Assembly (NCBI RefSeq): GCF_000759675.1
Contig: NZ_BAWM01000009.1
Location: forward strand, 62,001-126,000
DNA length: 64,000 bases
Reading direction: 5' to 3'
DNA from: Neobacillus niacini
Lineage (GTDB): Bacteria > Bacillota > Bacilli > Bacillales > Cytobacillaceae
In this document: positions 26,764 to 34,717 of the stretch, piece by piece
Numbering within the stretch: the first letter of the stretch is position 1
How the letters are laid out: each line of letters starts with the position of its first letter
The notes under the pieces: generated by a model
What the model was told of the DNA's origin: nothing
The model's database searches: none
The model's input: only the letters and a program-made list of their open reading frames with translations
Made by a program: the position numbers and the translations under genes

Positions 26764-28206
26764 ATGGAAATTTCAAAAAGATCAATTCAATATCTTGAAT
26801 ATTTAACCAGAATGTATGAACGGATTTTGGACGAAGTGGATGTAGGTGTCCATGCAGTCGATGAAACGGGTAAGACGATTATCTACAACAAAAAAATTAT
26901 GCAAATTGAATCTATGGATATTCAGGATGTTATTAATAAAAATCTATTAGATGTATTTATGTTTAAGGATGATCAATCTAGTACTTTTGTAAAAGCTTTA
27001 CAGGAAGGCAGAGAAACGTATAATGTCAAGCAAACCTATTTTAATAACAAAGGTCGCGAAATTACGACGATTAACAATACCTTTCCTATTTTTAACGATG
27101 GAAAAATTCAAGGTGCTGTAGAAATTGCCAACGATGTAACCAAATTAGAACGCCTGATAAAAGTGAATATTAATAGTAAGGGAACACCTAGATTTACGTT
27201 TGATCGTATCATTGGCAGCAGTCATACAATAAACGAAGTTATTGAAGGTGCAAAGCGTGCCACCCGTACCTCCTCATATGTCTTGATTGTTGGGGAGACA
27301 GGGACAGGGAAAGAACTTTTTGCCCAAAGTATTCATAACGCGAGCAATCGATTATCAGCTCCTTTTATTTCACAAAACTGCGCAGCTCTGCCTGATAATC
27401 TAATAGAAAGTCTTCTTTTCGGGACCAAACGAGGCGCTTTCACCGGGGCAGTCGATACCCCTGGTTTATTTGAACAGGCAAATGGAGGAACATTGTTGCT
27501 TGATGAAATCAACTCCTTAAATCTAAATCTTCAAGCAAAATTATTACGTGTGCTTCAAGAAAAAACGATACGACGTGTAGGTGATACGAAAGATACACCT
27601 GTTGATGTAAGGGTTATTGCCAATATTAATGAGGATCCCATTGACGCCATTGCCAATAATCATTTGCGCAAAGATCTTTATTACCGTCTTGGTGTTGTAA
27701 CCATCTTTATTCCTCCATTAAGGGAGCGAAAGGAAGATATTCCATTATTAGTCCAACACTTTATTGAAAAATACAATGACCGATTTCAAATGAATGTAAA
27801 AGGCTTATCTGAGGAAGTAAGACAGTCTTTTATGGAGTATGATTGGTTAGGAAATGTTCGTGAACTTGAACATATTATCGAAGCCGCGATGAATATTATT
27901 ATGGATGAAGAAATGATTCTTTACTCCCATTTACCATATCAATACAGAAGCAAAATGCAATTGAAAGAAAGAATGATCCCTCTTTCTATGGTGGACACAT
28001 TTATTAGAGAAAGTGGAGAGGCTGCAGTTCCCTTAAAGGACCAAATGGAGCTATTTGAAAAATCCTATATTGACCATGTTCTGAAAAAAAATAATTTTAA
28101 TATTTCACGAACTGCTAGTTTACTAGGTTTAAGCCGGCAAAGCCTGCAGTATAGAATGAAAAAACTTAACATTACAAATGGAAAAATACAACATGTTGAA
28201 AGATAA
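26764..28206 (+). CDS. Sigma-54-dependent activator, PAS-AAA+-Fis type (RocR-like)
   Basis: 480 residues after AAGGAGAAATT. A PAS-type sensor spans residues about 15-135; the AAA+ domain at about 155-390 has Walker A GETGTGKE, the sigma-54 contact loop GAFTGA, Walker B GTLLLDEIN and the arginine-finger region; a Fis-type helix-turn-helix ends the protein (ISRTASLLGLSRQSLQYRMKKL). It uses ATP to open sigma-54 promoters. It is divergent from pdxS and its consensus sigma-54 promoter, so that is the likely target; control of the lysine operon is inferred. The PAS ligand is unknown; lysine or a pathway intermediate is a guess. Confidence 0.92.
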   Translation: MEISKRSIQYLEYLTRMYERILDEVDVGVHAVDETGKTIIYNKKIMQIESMDIQDVINKNLLDVFMFKDDQSSTFVKALQEGRETYNVKQTYFNNKGREITTINNTFPIFNDGKIQGAVEIANDVTKLERLIKVNINSKGTPRFTFDRIIGSSHTINEVIEGAKRATRTSSYVLIVGETGTGKELFAQSIHNASNRLSAPFISQNCAALPDNLIESLLFGTKRGAFTGAVDTPGLFEQANGGTLLLDEINSLNLNLQAKLLRVLQEKTIRRVGDTKDTPVDVRVIANINEDPIDAIANNHLRKDLYYRLGVVTIFIPPLRERKEDIPLLVQHFIEKYNDRFQMNVKGLSEEVRQSFMEYDWLGNVRELEHIIEAAMNIIMDEEMILYSHLPYQYRSKMQLKERMIPLSMVDTFIRESGEAAVPLKDQMELFEKSYIDHVLKKNNFNISRTASLLGLSRQSLQYRMKKLNITNGKIQHVER

Positions 28207-28432
28207 TAAATGCGGGGCAAAAACCGTAAAAGAGCGGTTGAAAATAATAGGAGCCGGTGAAGGTAAAAGCAATTTAGAAGAATGCAATATTCTAACCTGA
28301 ATGCCCTTTAACTTAACAACAATTATTTCAAATATCACAAATCTTGCAAATCTTACAATCACTTATTACGGAAAATGAGCACTCTCCAGCTATTCCCGAC
28401 ATTAATGGTAATACCAGGTCCGTGCAACCAAG

Positions 28433-28470
28433 AGCAAAGTAACTTTCATTAGTGCTACTTTGCTTTTTCG
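28433..28470 (+). terminator. Intrinsic terminator downstream of the sigma-54 activator
   Basis: Stem AGCAAAGTA/TACTTTGCT followed by TTTTCG, 226 bases beyond the activator stop. The stretch 28207-28432 shows no convincing gene. Confidence 0.7.
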
Positions 28471-28488
28471 TATTCCTTTTATAAATTA

Positions 28489-28674
28489 TTAAAATGTATT
28501 TTTCTTTAGTTCTAACATTTCCATAAACAAAACACCTGTTACTTCTCTTTTTTTCCATTTTGAATAAGTTTCTTCTATTTTTCTTAGTTCAATAATCGTA
28601 AGTATAGTAAACTCTTCTTTTACGATAATCCAATATAACTTGAAAAGACCCCATTGTGTGAATAACCTACCCAA
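28489..28674 (-). pseudogene. Possible serine-recombinase C-terminal scrap
   Basis: The reading TIIELRKIEETYSKWKKRE then VTGVLFMEMLELKKNTF ending in double stops resembles the C-terminal helix-turn-helix of resolvase-type recombinases (ExxYxxWKxxxITxxxAMxLLxLKxNTFYR). No catalytic domain is present. Low certainty; if right, it marks an old mobile element. Nothing else is recognisable up to 28850. Confidence 0.35.
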
Positions 28675-28871
28675 ATTCTTATTTTGTGGTACAACAATTT
28701 TCTCTAAACAAATGGAATGCCTATTCCCTAGCAGTGTTTCTTGATAGAGTTAATAAAATTAATTTATAAATTAATTATTTTAATGTTTTTTAAAATAAAA
28801 TTAACTTTCATTATTTACCATTTGAATTTCTTGATATATAATCAAATCAAATGGAAGAAAGGAATTTCATT

Positions 28872-29237
28872 ATGGCTTATAAAGTAATTACAAATTGTCC
28901 TGTCTGCAGCAAAACATTGAAGATTATGAAGTTGCAGTGCTCTCATTGTCACACTACGATTGAAAATGAGTTTGAATTATCCAAGTTAGCGTCATTATCA
29001 AAGGATCAGCTACATTTTGTAGAAGTATTTTTAACATGCAGAGGGAATATCAAAGAAGTTGAAAAGGAACTGGGAATTTCGTATCCAACGGTCCGAAGCA
29101 AGCTAACTGACATAATTTCATCCCTTGGATATGTGCAGAAGAAGAAAAATGAAGTAGACGAGAAAAAGGTTGTCACCATGTTGGAAAATGGCGAAATCAC
29201 TCCAGAGGAAGCCATTAAGCTTTTAAAAGATGAATAG
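28872..29237 (+). CDS. DUF2089-family zinc-ribbon/HTH protein
   Basis: 121 residues from the ATG at 28872 (AAAGGAATTT upstream; the ATG at 28851 has no site). An N-terminal zinc ribbon CPVCxKxxxxxxxxCSHCHT is followed by a helix-turn-helix segment with CRGNIKEVEKELGISYPTVR, typical of DUF2089, and a C-terminal MLENGEITPEEAIKLLK motif of SHOCT-like type. Likely a transcription regulator of its own small operon. The next gene starts 13 bases downstream. Confidence 0.82.
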   Translation: MAYKVITNCPVCSKTLKIMKLQCSHCHTTIENEFELSKLASLSKDQLHFVEVFLTCRGNIKEVEKELGISYPTVRSKLTDIISSLGYVQKKKNEVDEKKVVTMLENGEITPEEAIKLLKDE

Positions 29238-29250
29238 GGAGGAATTTACC

Positions 29251-29640
29251 ATGAAAGAGGAAATTGCAAGAGTATTAACTTTGGTGCAAGAAGGGAAAAT
29301 TGATGCAGATAAAGGATCAGAACTGATTCAAGTATTAAAAGAGAAAGAAGAAGCAGGAAGTAAGCTTTTAGAAAAACCGACTAAATATTTAGATAAAACA
29401 TTAAAGATTCGTGTTCTATCAGCTGAAAATGATAACGTTACGGTCAATTTGCCCATAAAACTTATCAAGGTAGTACTAATGGCTGGACACAGCATCGCAG
29501 CTAGTATTCCTCAATCAGAAAAATATGTAAAGGATCTTGACATAAATCTTATTATTGAAGCAATCGAAAACGAATTAGATGGCCAAATTGTTGATATTAA
29601 GTCGGCAAACGGAGATACCGTTTCTGTCATCATTGAATAG
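29251..29640 (+). CDS. SHOCT-like domain protein partnered with DUF2089
   Basis: 129 residues from the ATG at 29251, after AGGGAGGAA. The N-terminal helix pair (VLTLVQEGKIDADKGSELIQVL) repeats the short motif found at the C-terminus of the DUF2089 protein; the rest is beta-rich (KTLKIRVLSAENDNVTVNLPI, IVDIKSANGDTVSVIIE). Such proteins sit next to DUF2089 regulators in Firmicutes and are thought to act with cell-envelope stress genes of the yvlB type; function unproven. Confidence 0.7.
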   Translation: MKEEIARVLTLVQEGKIDADKGSELIQVLKEKEEAGSKLLEKPTKYLDKTLKIRVLSAENDNVTVNLPIKLIKVVLMAGHSIAASIPQSEKYVKDLDINLIIEAIENELDGQIVDIKSANGDTVSVIIE

Positions 29641-29933
29641 TGGATTTGCTTATGCTGCATATAAAAGTGAAAGCAAAAGACGTTCGGTTTACCATCCCAG
29701 TTCCATATGCCATTCTAACCATTGGTATTTCAATTTTGTCTTCAAAATTTTTACATCAACATGCAAACAAATGGACAAAAGAGCATTTCGAAAGAAAAAA
29801 ACTTGACTTTACTATTCCACTGATAGATAAAGAAACGCTAAAGCCAATTATCAAGGAACTGAAAAATCATAAAGGTATCGTGCTGGTAGATGTCAAAGCT
29901 AAGGATGGTACTGAGGTTAAGGTTCGATTGTAA
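29640..29933 (+). CDS. Small protein of the DUF2089 cassette
   Basis: 97 residues; the GTG start overlaps the upstream TAG by one base, so translation is coupled (ATG at 29652 is possible). A hydrophobic stretch VPYAILTIGISILSS is flanked by two beta-rich parts, and the end (GIVLVDVKAKDGTEVKVRL) mirrors the end of the preceding protein, suggesting a duplicated fold. Family not recognised. Confidence 0.6.
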   Translation: MDLLMLHIKVKAKDVRFTIPVPYAILTIGISILSSKFLHQHANKWTKEHFERKKLDFTIPLIDKETLKPIIKELKNHKGIVLVDVKAKDGTEVKVRL

Positions 29934-30176
29934 TTTTTTAAGAATATAGTGGATCAATCTTCGGATTCGTGGTCTCCGTACCATTTTTGAGCTTAAAATA
30001 TAGGACTATTAAAAGGTTGCCTTTATTCCCAAATGTCGACCCGTTTGGTTTTGATTCGATATGATTGTTCAAAATCTTTCCCCTTTCATTTCCAAGTCAA
30101 CCTTTCTTACTTTCATGTAACATTATACACATTTATAGAAATAGCCATTCCAAGTCCTCTGAATCTGAACTAATTA

Positions 30177-30228
30177 AAATCCCAATCTCTCATTGATTTA
30201 AATGAGAAATTGGGATTTAATTTTTTCA
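30177..30228. terminator. Strong bidirectional terminator
   Basis: Arms AATCCCAATCTCTCATT and AATGAGAAATTGGGATT (one mismatch) with TAATTTTTTC on the plus side. It closes the DUF2089 cassette and the minus-strand ArsR transcript. The stretch 29934-30176 holds nothing else visible. Confidence 0.75.
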
Positions 30229-30253
30229 AAAGCTCTTCTCGCAGCCATGAATC

Positions 30254-30388
30254 TTAAGAAAATGGCAAACTGGACACGGAAGAAACCATGTCCAGCTTAC
30301 ATTTAGCCCCAAACATTGAACCTCTCGTAACGTTTTCGGTCACTTTCAAATGCTCAGCAATTTGATGGTACCTTTCTTCAGCAGACAT
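30254..30388 (-). pseudogene. Truncated TfoX/Sxy-like N-terminal fragment
   Basis: A 44-codon frame directly after the ArsR gene reads MSAEERYHQIAEHL then VTRGSMFGAKCKLD, which resembles the start of TfoX N-domain proteins (helix, then SMFG). The homology stops after about 33 residues and the frame ends in TAA at 30254. RBS AAAGGAA is close to the ATG. Probably a broken partner of the SRPBCC regulator, as such pairs occur in Bacillus. Confidence 0.5.
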
Positions 30389-30414
30389 TTCCTTTCATCC
30401 CACTCTTCCCACTT

Positions 30415-31224
30415 TTATTCTCCTGGGCGTTTACCAGTTTCTACAAATTCCTTTAAAAACACTCCCAGCAGCTCTCCCCACCCTTTACGATGACCTTCTT
30501 CCCATCCATGTTCGATAAGACCAACCGCATGATGAGAAAGCTTTAACAAGGTTGAGGATCCCTTCTCTTCTAAGACATATTTATAACTGCTATTGACTGC
30601 TCCATGCATTCCGAGTAGACCTTGTAACCGGATTTCTTCTGGTTTTTTTAGATACGTTACTGTACCCCAGAGAGCACCTTGTCCATTTCCAAAATCCTCA
30701 TAAAATGCTCCTCCAATTTTCGGTTCTAGTAAAAGTGGAGAATTTTTGTCCTCTCCCAATCGATATGCCCACCATTCTCCAATCCTTTGAGTTAATGCAT
30801 CGTATACACGTTCACGTGGAGCTCCAATAGTAATTTCTTGTTCAATTTGAAACGAGGTCACTCCGAGCTTTTGTTCTTTTTCAGTCATAGCTTTACTCCG
30901 TTCTTCTTCCTCTAACATTTCCTTTAAATTAATTAATGATGTCGATGCTTGACTGGCATAGCTGTTAACCCATCGCTGATACAGTTGCTGCAATGGTACA
31001 GCATTAAGGTAATTCAAACGGCTTCGTCCTACTTTTCGAGGAATTAGCAGTCCAGTCTCTTCTAATACATCAATATGTTTCATTACGGCAAATCGGGTAA
31101 CTTGAAACTGTTCGCTTAATTCTCCTGTGCTCATCGGATGATCTTTTATTAAATCTAATATTTGGATTCTCATAGGATGAGCCAATGCCTTAAATATATT
31201 CGCAATTTTTTCATTGTCCATCAT
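30415..31224 (-). CDS. ArsR-family HTH fused to an SRPBCC (AHSA1-like) domain
   Basis: 269 residues. The winged helix at about 5-85 (IFKALAHPMRIQILDLI; MSTGELSEQFQVTRFAVMKHIDVLEETGLL) is an ArsR-type DNA-binding domain. A linker of charged residues leads to a START/SRPBCC domain at about 130-265 (EQEITIGAPRERVYDALT; GTVTYLKKPEEIRL; GWGELLGVFLKEF). Such fusions are one-component regulators that may sense small hydrophobic ligands; ligand and target unknown. The 31225-31635 stretch upstream contains its promoter and no clear gene. Confidence 0.88.
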   Translation of the reverse strand: MMDNEKIANIFKALAHPMRIQILDLIKDHPMSTGELSEQFQVTRFAVMKHIDVLEETGLLIPRKVGRSRLNYLNAVPLQQLYQRWVNSYASQASTSLINLKEMLEEEERSKAMTEKEQKLGVTSFQIEQEITIGAPRERVYDALTQRIGEWWAYRLGEDKNSPLLLEPKIGGAFYEDFGNGQGALWGTVTYLKKPEEIRLQGLLGMHGAVNSSYKYVLEEKGSSTLLKLSHHAVGLIEHGWEEGHRKGWGELLGVFLKEFVETGKRPGE

Positions 31225-31550
31225 TTTGTAGTGAAAACAAGTCTCCTTTCTATCTTAAAAATGTTTCAAAAATAAATGTGACTAAACACTTGGTCTTACA
31301 ATTATTAATGGAGAATTCCCAATCATTTTTCTAATATTATCACAATAACTCATAAAGCCCTCCAACAATATTTGATTAATAAACTTTGTACCATTTTCCT
31401 TAACAACAACTACCTTTAGGACTGTTTACCTTACAACCAATCTAGTACAATTTCTTAATAACCCTAACTTACCCTTTTACTTAATACTAATTATTTCAAA
31501 TTATTAAATCTTGTACAATGATATTACCTATCTATATTCCAAATAAATAA

Positions 31551-31583
31551 GGGCGGCTAAATTAATAAGCGCCCCCGATTGTG
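31551..31583 (-). terminator. Weak terminator of the kinase-like gene
   Basis: Stem GGGCG/CGCCC with a 14-base loop followed on the minus strand by TTATTTATTT, 53 bases after the stop at 31636. Confidence 0.4.
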
Positions 31584-31635
31584 AAAGATCAAAGGCTATC
31601 GAAACAGGATCACACCTATGATATTTACTCAACAA

Positions 31636-32679
31636 TCACTTGATTTCTCTCCAATTCTCCCCAACAAAGCGTCGTTCGCCAATTTCTCTCCATTTCTCAC
31701 CAACAAAGCGTCGTTCGCGATAACGATGTTTTTCAGAATCATGCTGTCGTTCATCCTCGGAATGCCTAATGTTACGGCGTTTTTTATGATCATCATGGTG
31801 GTATTTATCTTCATCGCGATGGTTTTCCTGAGCCTGATTTACAAGTTGTTCACGTTTATCCCAATATTCATCAATCTTTTCCATAACCTTTTCCGGGTCA
31901 TCTCCACGCGCGAGCATCAATTTTATCCATTCCTCTTTGTAAACCTTGTGAACTAGACCTTGAAGCAGAACTACATAATTTTTCTCATCATCTGTTGTCA
32001 ACAAACTATTGCTTAAGTTCTTCAAGGTTTCCTTATCTGGTTCTTGTGAAAGAAGTACTTCTGTAATTTGCCTGGATAGTTCCTCCATCTGGATGTAGTA
32101 CAGCCATTCCTCGTAAACATGTGGTGCCATTTCTAGAACATGTGTTAAAAACAATGCCTTATTTTCTTCCCCCAAGGAAGTTAATAATTTACGTGGATAA
32201 GGATATTCACGGTCACGCCAAACCATCCCCGCCACATCCATTACTTTTATGTTCCCATCAAGCTGAAGAAAGATTTGTCTTTTATGAAGGTCAATTCTTT
32301 GAAAGCCAATTTCTTTAAACATGATTAGCATATTTATCAATCTAGCAGACAGTTCTGGAGTTAGTGGTTGGAATTGCAAGTATTCCCGCAAATCAACGCC
32401 CTTAACTAGTTCCATTGCAATGAAGTCCGACCCTTTCCTGTAAATGCGAGGGAAAAGATTCGTTTTTTGTCCAAGGGATAGTGCATAGTATTCTCGGTCA
32501 CATTCCTCGGAATTACTGAATACCTTCATACAAATGTCATCATTAACTTGAAAAACTGCCCCCTGACGCCCTTTACCAATCATTATCAACGGTGAATGAT
32601 TGACTACTTCAACATCAGCATGAGCTGTAGAATTAACTTGAATGTCATTAACCCATTTATCCAATTGTTTAATTTCCAT
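31636..32679 (-). CDS. Protein-kinase-like protein with basic repetitive tail
   Basis: 347 residues from the ATG at 32679 (AAAGGAGGGGG upstream; the frame opens at 32715). A kinase N-lobe is visible: IGKGRQGAVFQV (glycine loop) and ICMKVFS (ATP lysine). The catalytic loop is RIDLHKRQIFL and the metal site VMDVAGM replaces DFG, as in the small YrzF/RIO-like kinases of Bacillus. A helical C-lobe follows. The last 60 residues are extremely rich in His, Arg, Lys and Asp (RDEDKYHHDDHKKRRN) and end in two copies of ERRFVGE-K/N-WREI. The catalytic Asp may be D of IDLHK. Activity is uncertain; the basic tail may bind nucleic acid or membranes. Confidence 0.7.
   Translation of the reverse strand: MEIKQLDKWVNDIQVNSTAHADVEVVNHSPLIMIGKGRQGAVFQVNDDICMKVFSNSEECDREYYALSLGQKTNLFPRIYRKGSDFIAMELVKGVDLREYLQFQPLTPELSARLINMLIMFKEIGFQRIDLHKRQIFLQLDGNIKVMDVAGMVWRDREYPYPRKLLTSLGEENKALFLTHVLEMAPHVYEEWLYYIQMEELSRQITEVLLSQEPDKETLKNLSNSLLTTDDEKNYVVLLQGLVHKVYKEEWIKLMLARGDDPEKVMEKIDEYWDKREQLVNQAQENHRDEDKYHHDDHKKRRNIRHSEDERQHDSEKHRYRERRFVGEKWREIGERRFVGENWREIK
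31643..31719. repeat. Tandem 39-nt repeat in the kinase-like gene tail
   Basis: Two adjoining copies of a 39-base unit (beginning ATTTCTCTCC on the plus strand and ending with the GCGTCGTTCGC block), in frame and coding a 13-residue unit, differing at a few positions. The second copy includes the gene's stop-proximal end. Confidence 0.8.
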
Positions 32680-32977
32680 ATTTCCCCCTCCTTTCTGTAA
32701 GAAATGTAAAAACATTTAACCTAGGTTTAGTCATTTTGTTATTAATTAGCGCTCGCTTAGATTAATCACCCACCATGGCAAACATCTTTAATGGACATGT
32801 AGCATGTCCTAATTTATTTAATTCAATAATGTCAAAATATGTAACGGCAAATGTAATATATTGAAAAAATAGCTCCATTATAGTTATTTTCTATCTTATT
32901 ATTCTTAAGTATTAAAGTTAAAATCGATCTTTAAATGGTAAAATAGTTAATAATAGATATTTAAAGGTGGTTAGGAA

Positions 32978-33667
32978 ATGGCACAAGAATTCAAGTTTGA
33001 TGAAAAATTAGCAGCCCAGTATGAGGCAGGGATTCGCCAATCTTTGCCTACTTATGAACAGTTATTTACTATGATCCAAGCTTATTTCCGAGTTAATTTA
33101 AGTGAGGATGCAGCCATTCTTGTTGTAGGAGCAGGTGGTGGAAAAGAACTGTCAACATGGGGACCGGCTAACTTAAATTGGACATTTACGGGTGTTGACC
33201 CTTCGGAAGCGATGCTAAATGTCGCCGAGCATAAAGTGCGTCAATTAGATTTACAACAAAGAGTGCAATTGGTTCAAGGAAATGTGAGTGATCTTCCACA
33301 GGAAATGAATTTTGACGCTGCGACTTGTATTCTGGTCTTGCACTTTTTACATGATGATAAAGATAAATTGAATTTACTTAAACATATTTCTAGTCGTCTG
33401 AAACCCCATTCCCCTTTTGTTATCGTAACCAACTACGGTGAACCAAATGACACTGAGTTTCAGGAATCGTTAAATCTTTGGAAAAGTTTTTGGCTGGATT
33501 CTGGTCTTCCTCATTCAGATGTAGAGGAAATGGTAAACGGTGGCGTATTGCAGCTTTCATTTTTGCCTGAGGAACAAATAAAAGCGCTATTAATGGAAGC
33601 AGGTTTTAAAAAAGTTAGCCGCTTTTTCACGACGACCTTCACCGGCGGATGGATTTGTCATACATGA
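32978..33667 (+). CDS. SAM-dependent methyltransferase, class I
   Basis: 229 residues after AAAGGTGG. Motif I ILVVGAGGGKELSTWG, motif II FTGVDPSEAML, motif post-II VQGNVSDLP and the ATCILVLHFL block give a standard Rossmann methyltransferase. A C-terminal helix-rich cap (SLNLWKSFWLDSGL) likely binds substrate. Substrate unknown; monocistronic with its own terminator. Confidence 0.85.
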   Translation: MAQEFKFDEKLAAQYEAGIRQSLPTYEQLFTMIQAYFRVNLSEDAAILVVGAGGGKELSTWGPANLNWTFTGVDPSEAMLNVAEHKVRQLDLQQRVQLVQGNVSDLPQEMNFDAATCILVLHFLHDDKDKLNLLKHISSRLKPHSPFVIVTNYGEPNDTEFQESLNLWKSFWLDSGLPHSDVEEMVNGGVLQLSFLPEEQIKALLMEAGFKKVSRFFTTTFTGGWICHT

Positions 33668-33701
33668 GTATCCCTATTCAAATGTTTGACGATGAGAAAA
33701 A

Positions 33702-33742
33702 AAGCTCCAAACCTATTTTTCTGAGTTTGGAGCTTGTTCTTT
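33702..33742 (+). terminator. Methyltransferase terminator
   Basis: Perfect 11-base stem AAGCTCCAAAC/GTTTGGAGCTT followed by GTTCTTTATT, 35 bases past the stop. Confidence 0.8.
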
Positions 33743-33869
33743 ATTATTTTGTAAATAAATTATATCAGTACAAATGTTATTACTAGTAGGTAAGTAACTA
33801 TTCAATCATTGTTATTGCACCGATAAGCCGTCTCTCTTCGATGATATTCCGTGTAATTTGGATATCTAC

Positions 33870-34688
33870 TTATAACACCGAAGATGAACGATCATATTCA
33901 ATTCCTTGTATCCGTTGCTGATGGGTGTATACATTAAATCCGTTCCCCCGTATAAAACCTACTGCCGTTATTCCAAGTTCCTCTGCTAAATCTAAGGCTA
34001 GGTTGGTAGGAGCAGATTTTGAGAGGATAATTCCGACACCAATCTTAGCAGCTTTTAGTAACACCTCGGAAGAAATTCGGCCACTGAAAGCAATAATTTT
34101 ATCCTTTAACGGAATTCGATTGATAATACAATAACCAAATAGTTTATCTAGGGCATTATGGCGACCGATATCGGTTCGAGATACAACGATTCCTTCCCTT
34201 GTGCATAATGCAGCATTATGCACACCCCCTGTTTGCTGGAAATGTGAGGAGCTTTCCTGCATCTTCTTCATCAGCTCGCGGCATTGTTCCGGCGTAATAG
34301 TCAATTTCGTCATCACCGTCTTTGCGGTCTTCATGTCATTATGAAAGTAAAATTGTCGTCCTTTTCCGCAGCAAGAGCCAATAAATCGCTTTGAGTGGAA
34401 ATCCTTTTGAATACAGTGTTTATTCACAAGTTCAACATAGGCGAATCCCTTTTCTTCATCGATGTGAAGTGATTCGATGTCTTGATAAAAGCGAATAACA
34501 CCCTCAGAAGCTAGGAAACCGACAACCAATTCTTTCAGTTCAGAAGGAGTACAAACCATGGTGGCAAACTCGCTACCATCTAAAATAATCGTTAAGGCAG
34601 ATTCAACGGCAATGTCATCCTCTTCCTCGTAAAAGCTCTGTCCATTATACCTGACAATGTTTTGAGAAGTTGTTATCTCCTTTAACAA
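33870..34688 (-). CDS. fdhD: Formate dehydrogenase accessory sulfurtransferase FdhD
   Basis: 272 residues; TTG start 6 bases after AGAGGCGA. FdhD passes sulfur from a cysteine desulfurase to the molybdenum cofactor of formate dehydrogenases. The sulfur-carrying loop is RFIGSCCGKGRQ; GVHNAALCTREG and RTDIGRHNALDKLFG are the further family blocks. It is 29 bases downstream of the formate dehydrogenase-like gene, so co-transcribed. Confidence 0.95.
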   Translation of the reverse strand: MLKEITTSQNIVRYNGQSFYEEEDDIAVESALTIILDGSEFATMVCTPSELKELVVGFLASEGVIRFYQDIESLHIDEEKGFAYVELVNKHCIQKDFHSKRFIGSCCGKGRQFYFHNDMKTAKTVMTKLTITPEQCRELMKKMQESSSHFQQTGGVHNAALCTREGIVVSRTDIGRHNALDKLFGYCIINRIPLKDKIIAFSGRISSEVLLKAAKIGVGIILSKSAPTNLALDLAEELGITAVGFIRGNGFNVYTHQQRIQGIEYDRSSSVL

Positions 34689-34717
34689 TGATGTCGCCTC
34701 TTTCCTGTTTTTTTCTA

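Noticed and set aside
28328..28558. Minus-strand frame with CKICKICDI near 28330
   Set aside because: No RBS, no family resemblance, and it spans the plus-strand terminator.
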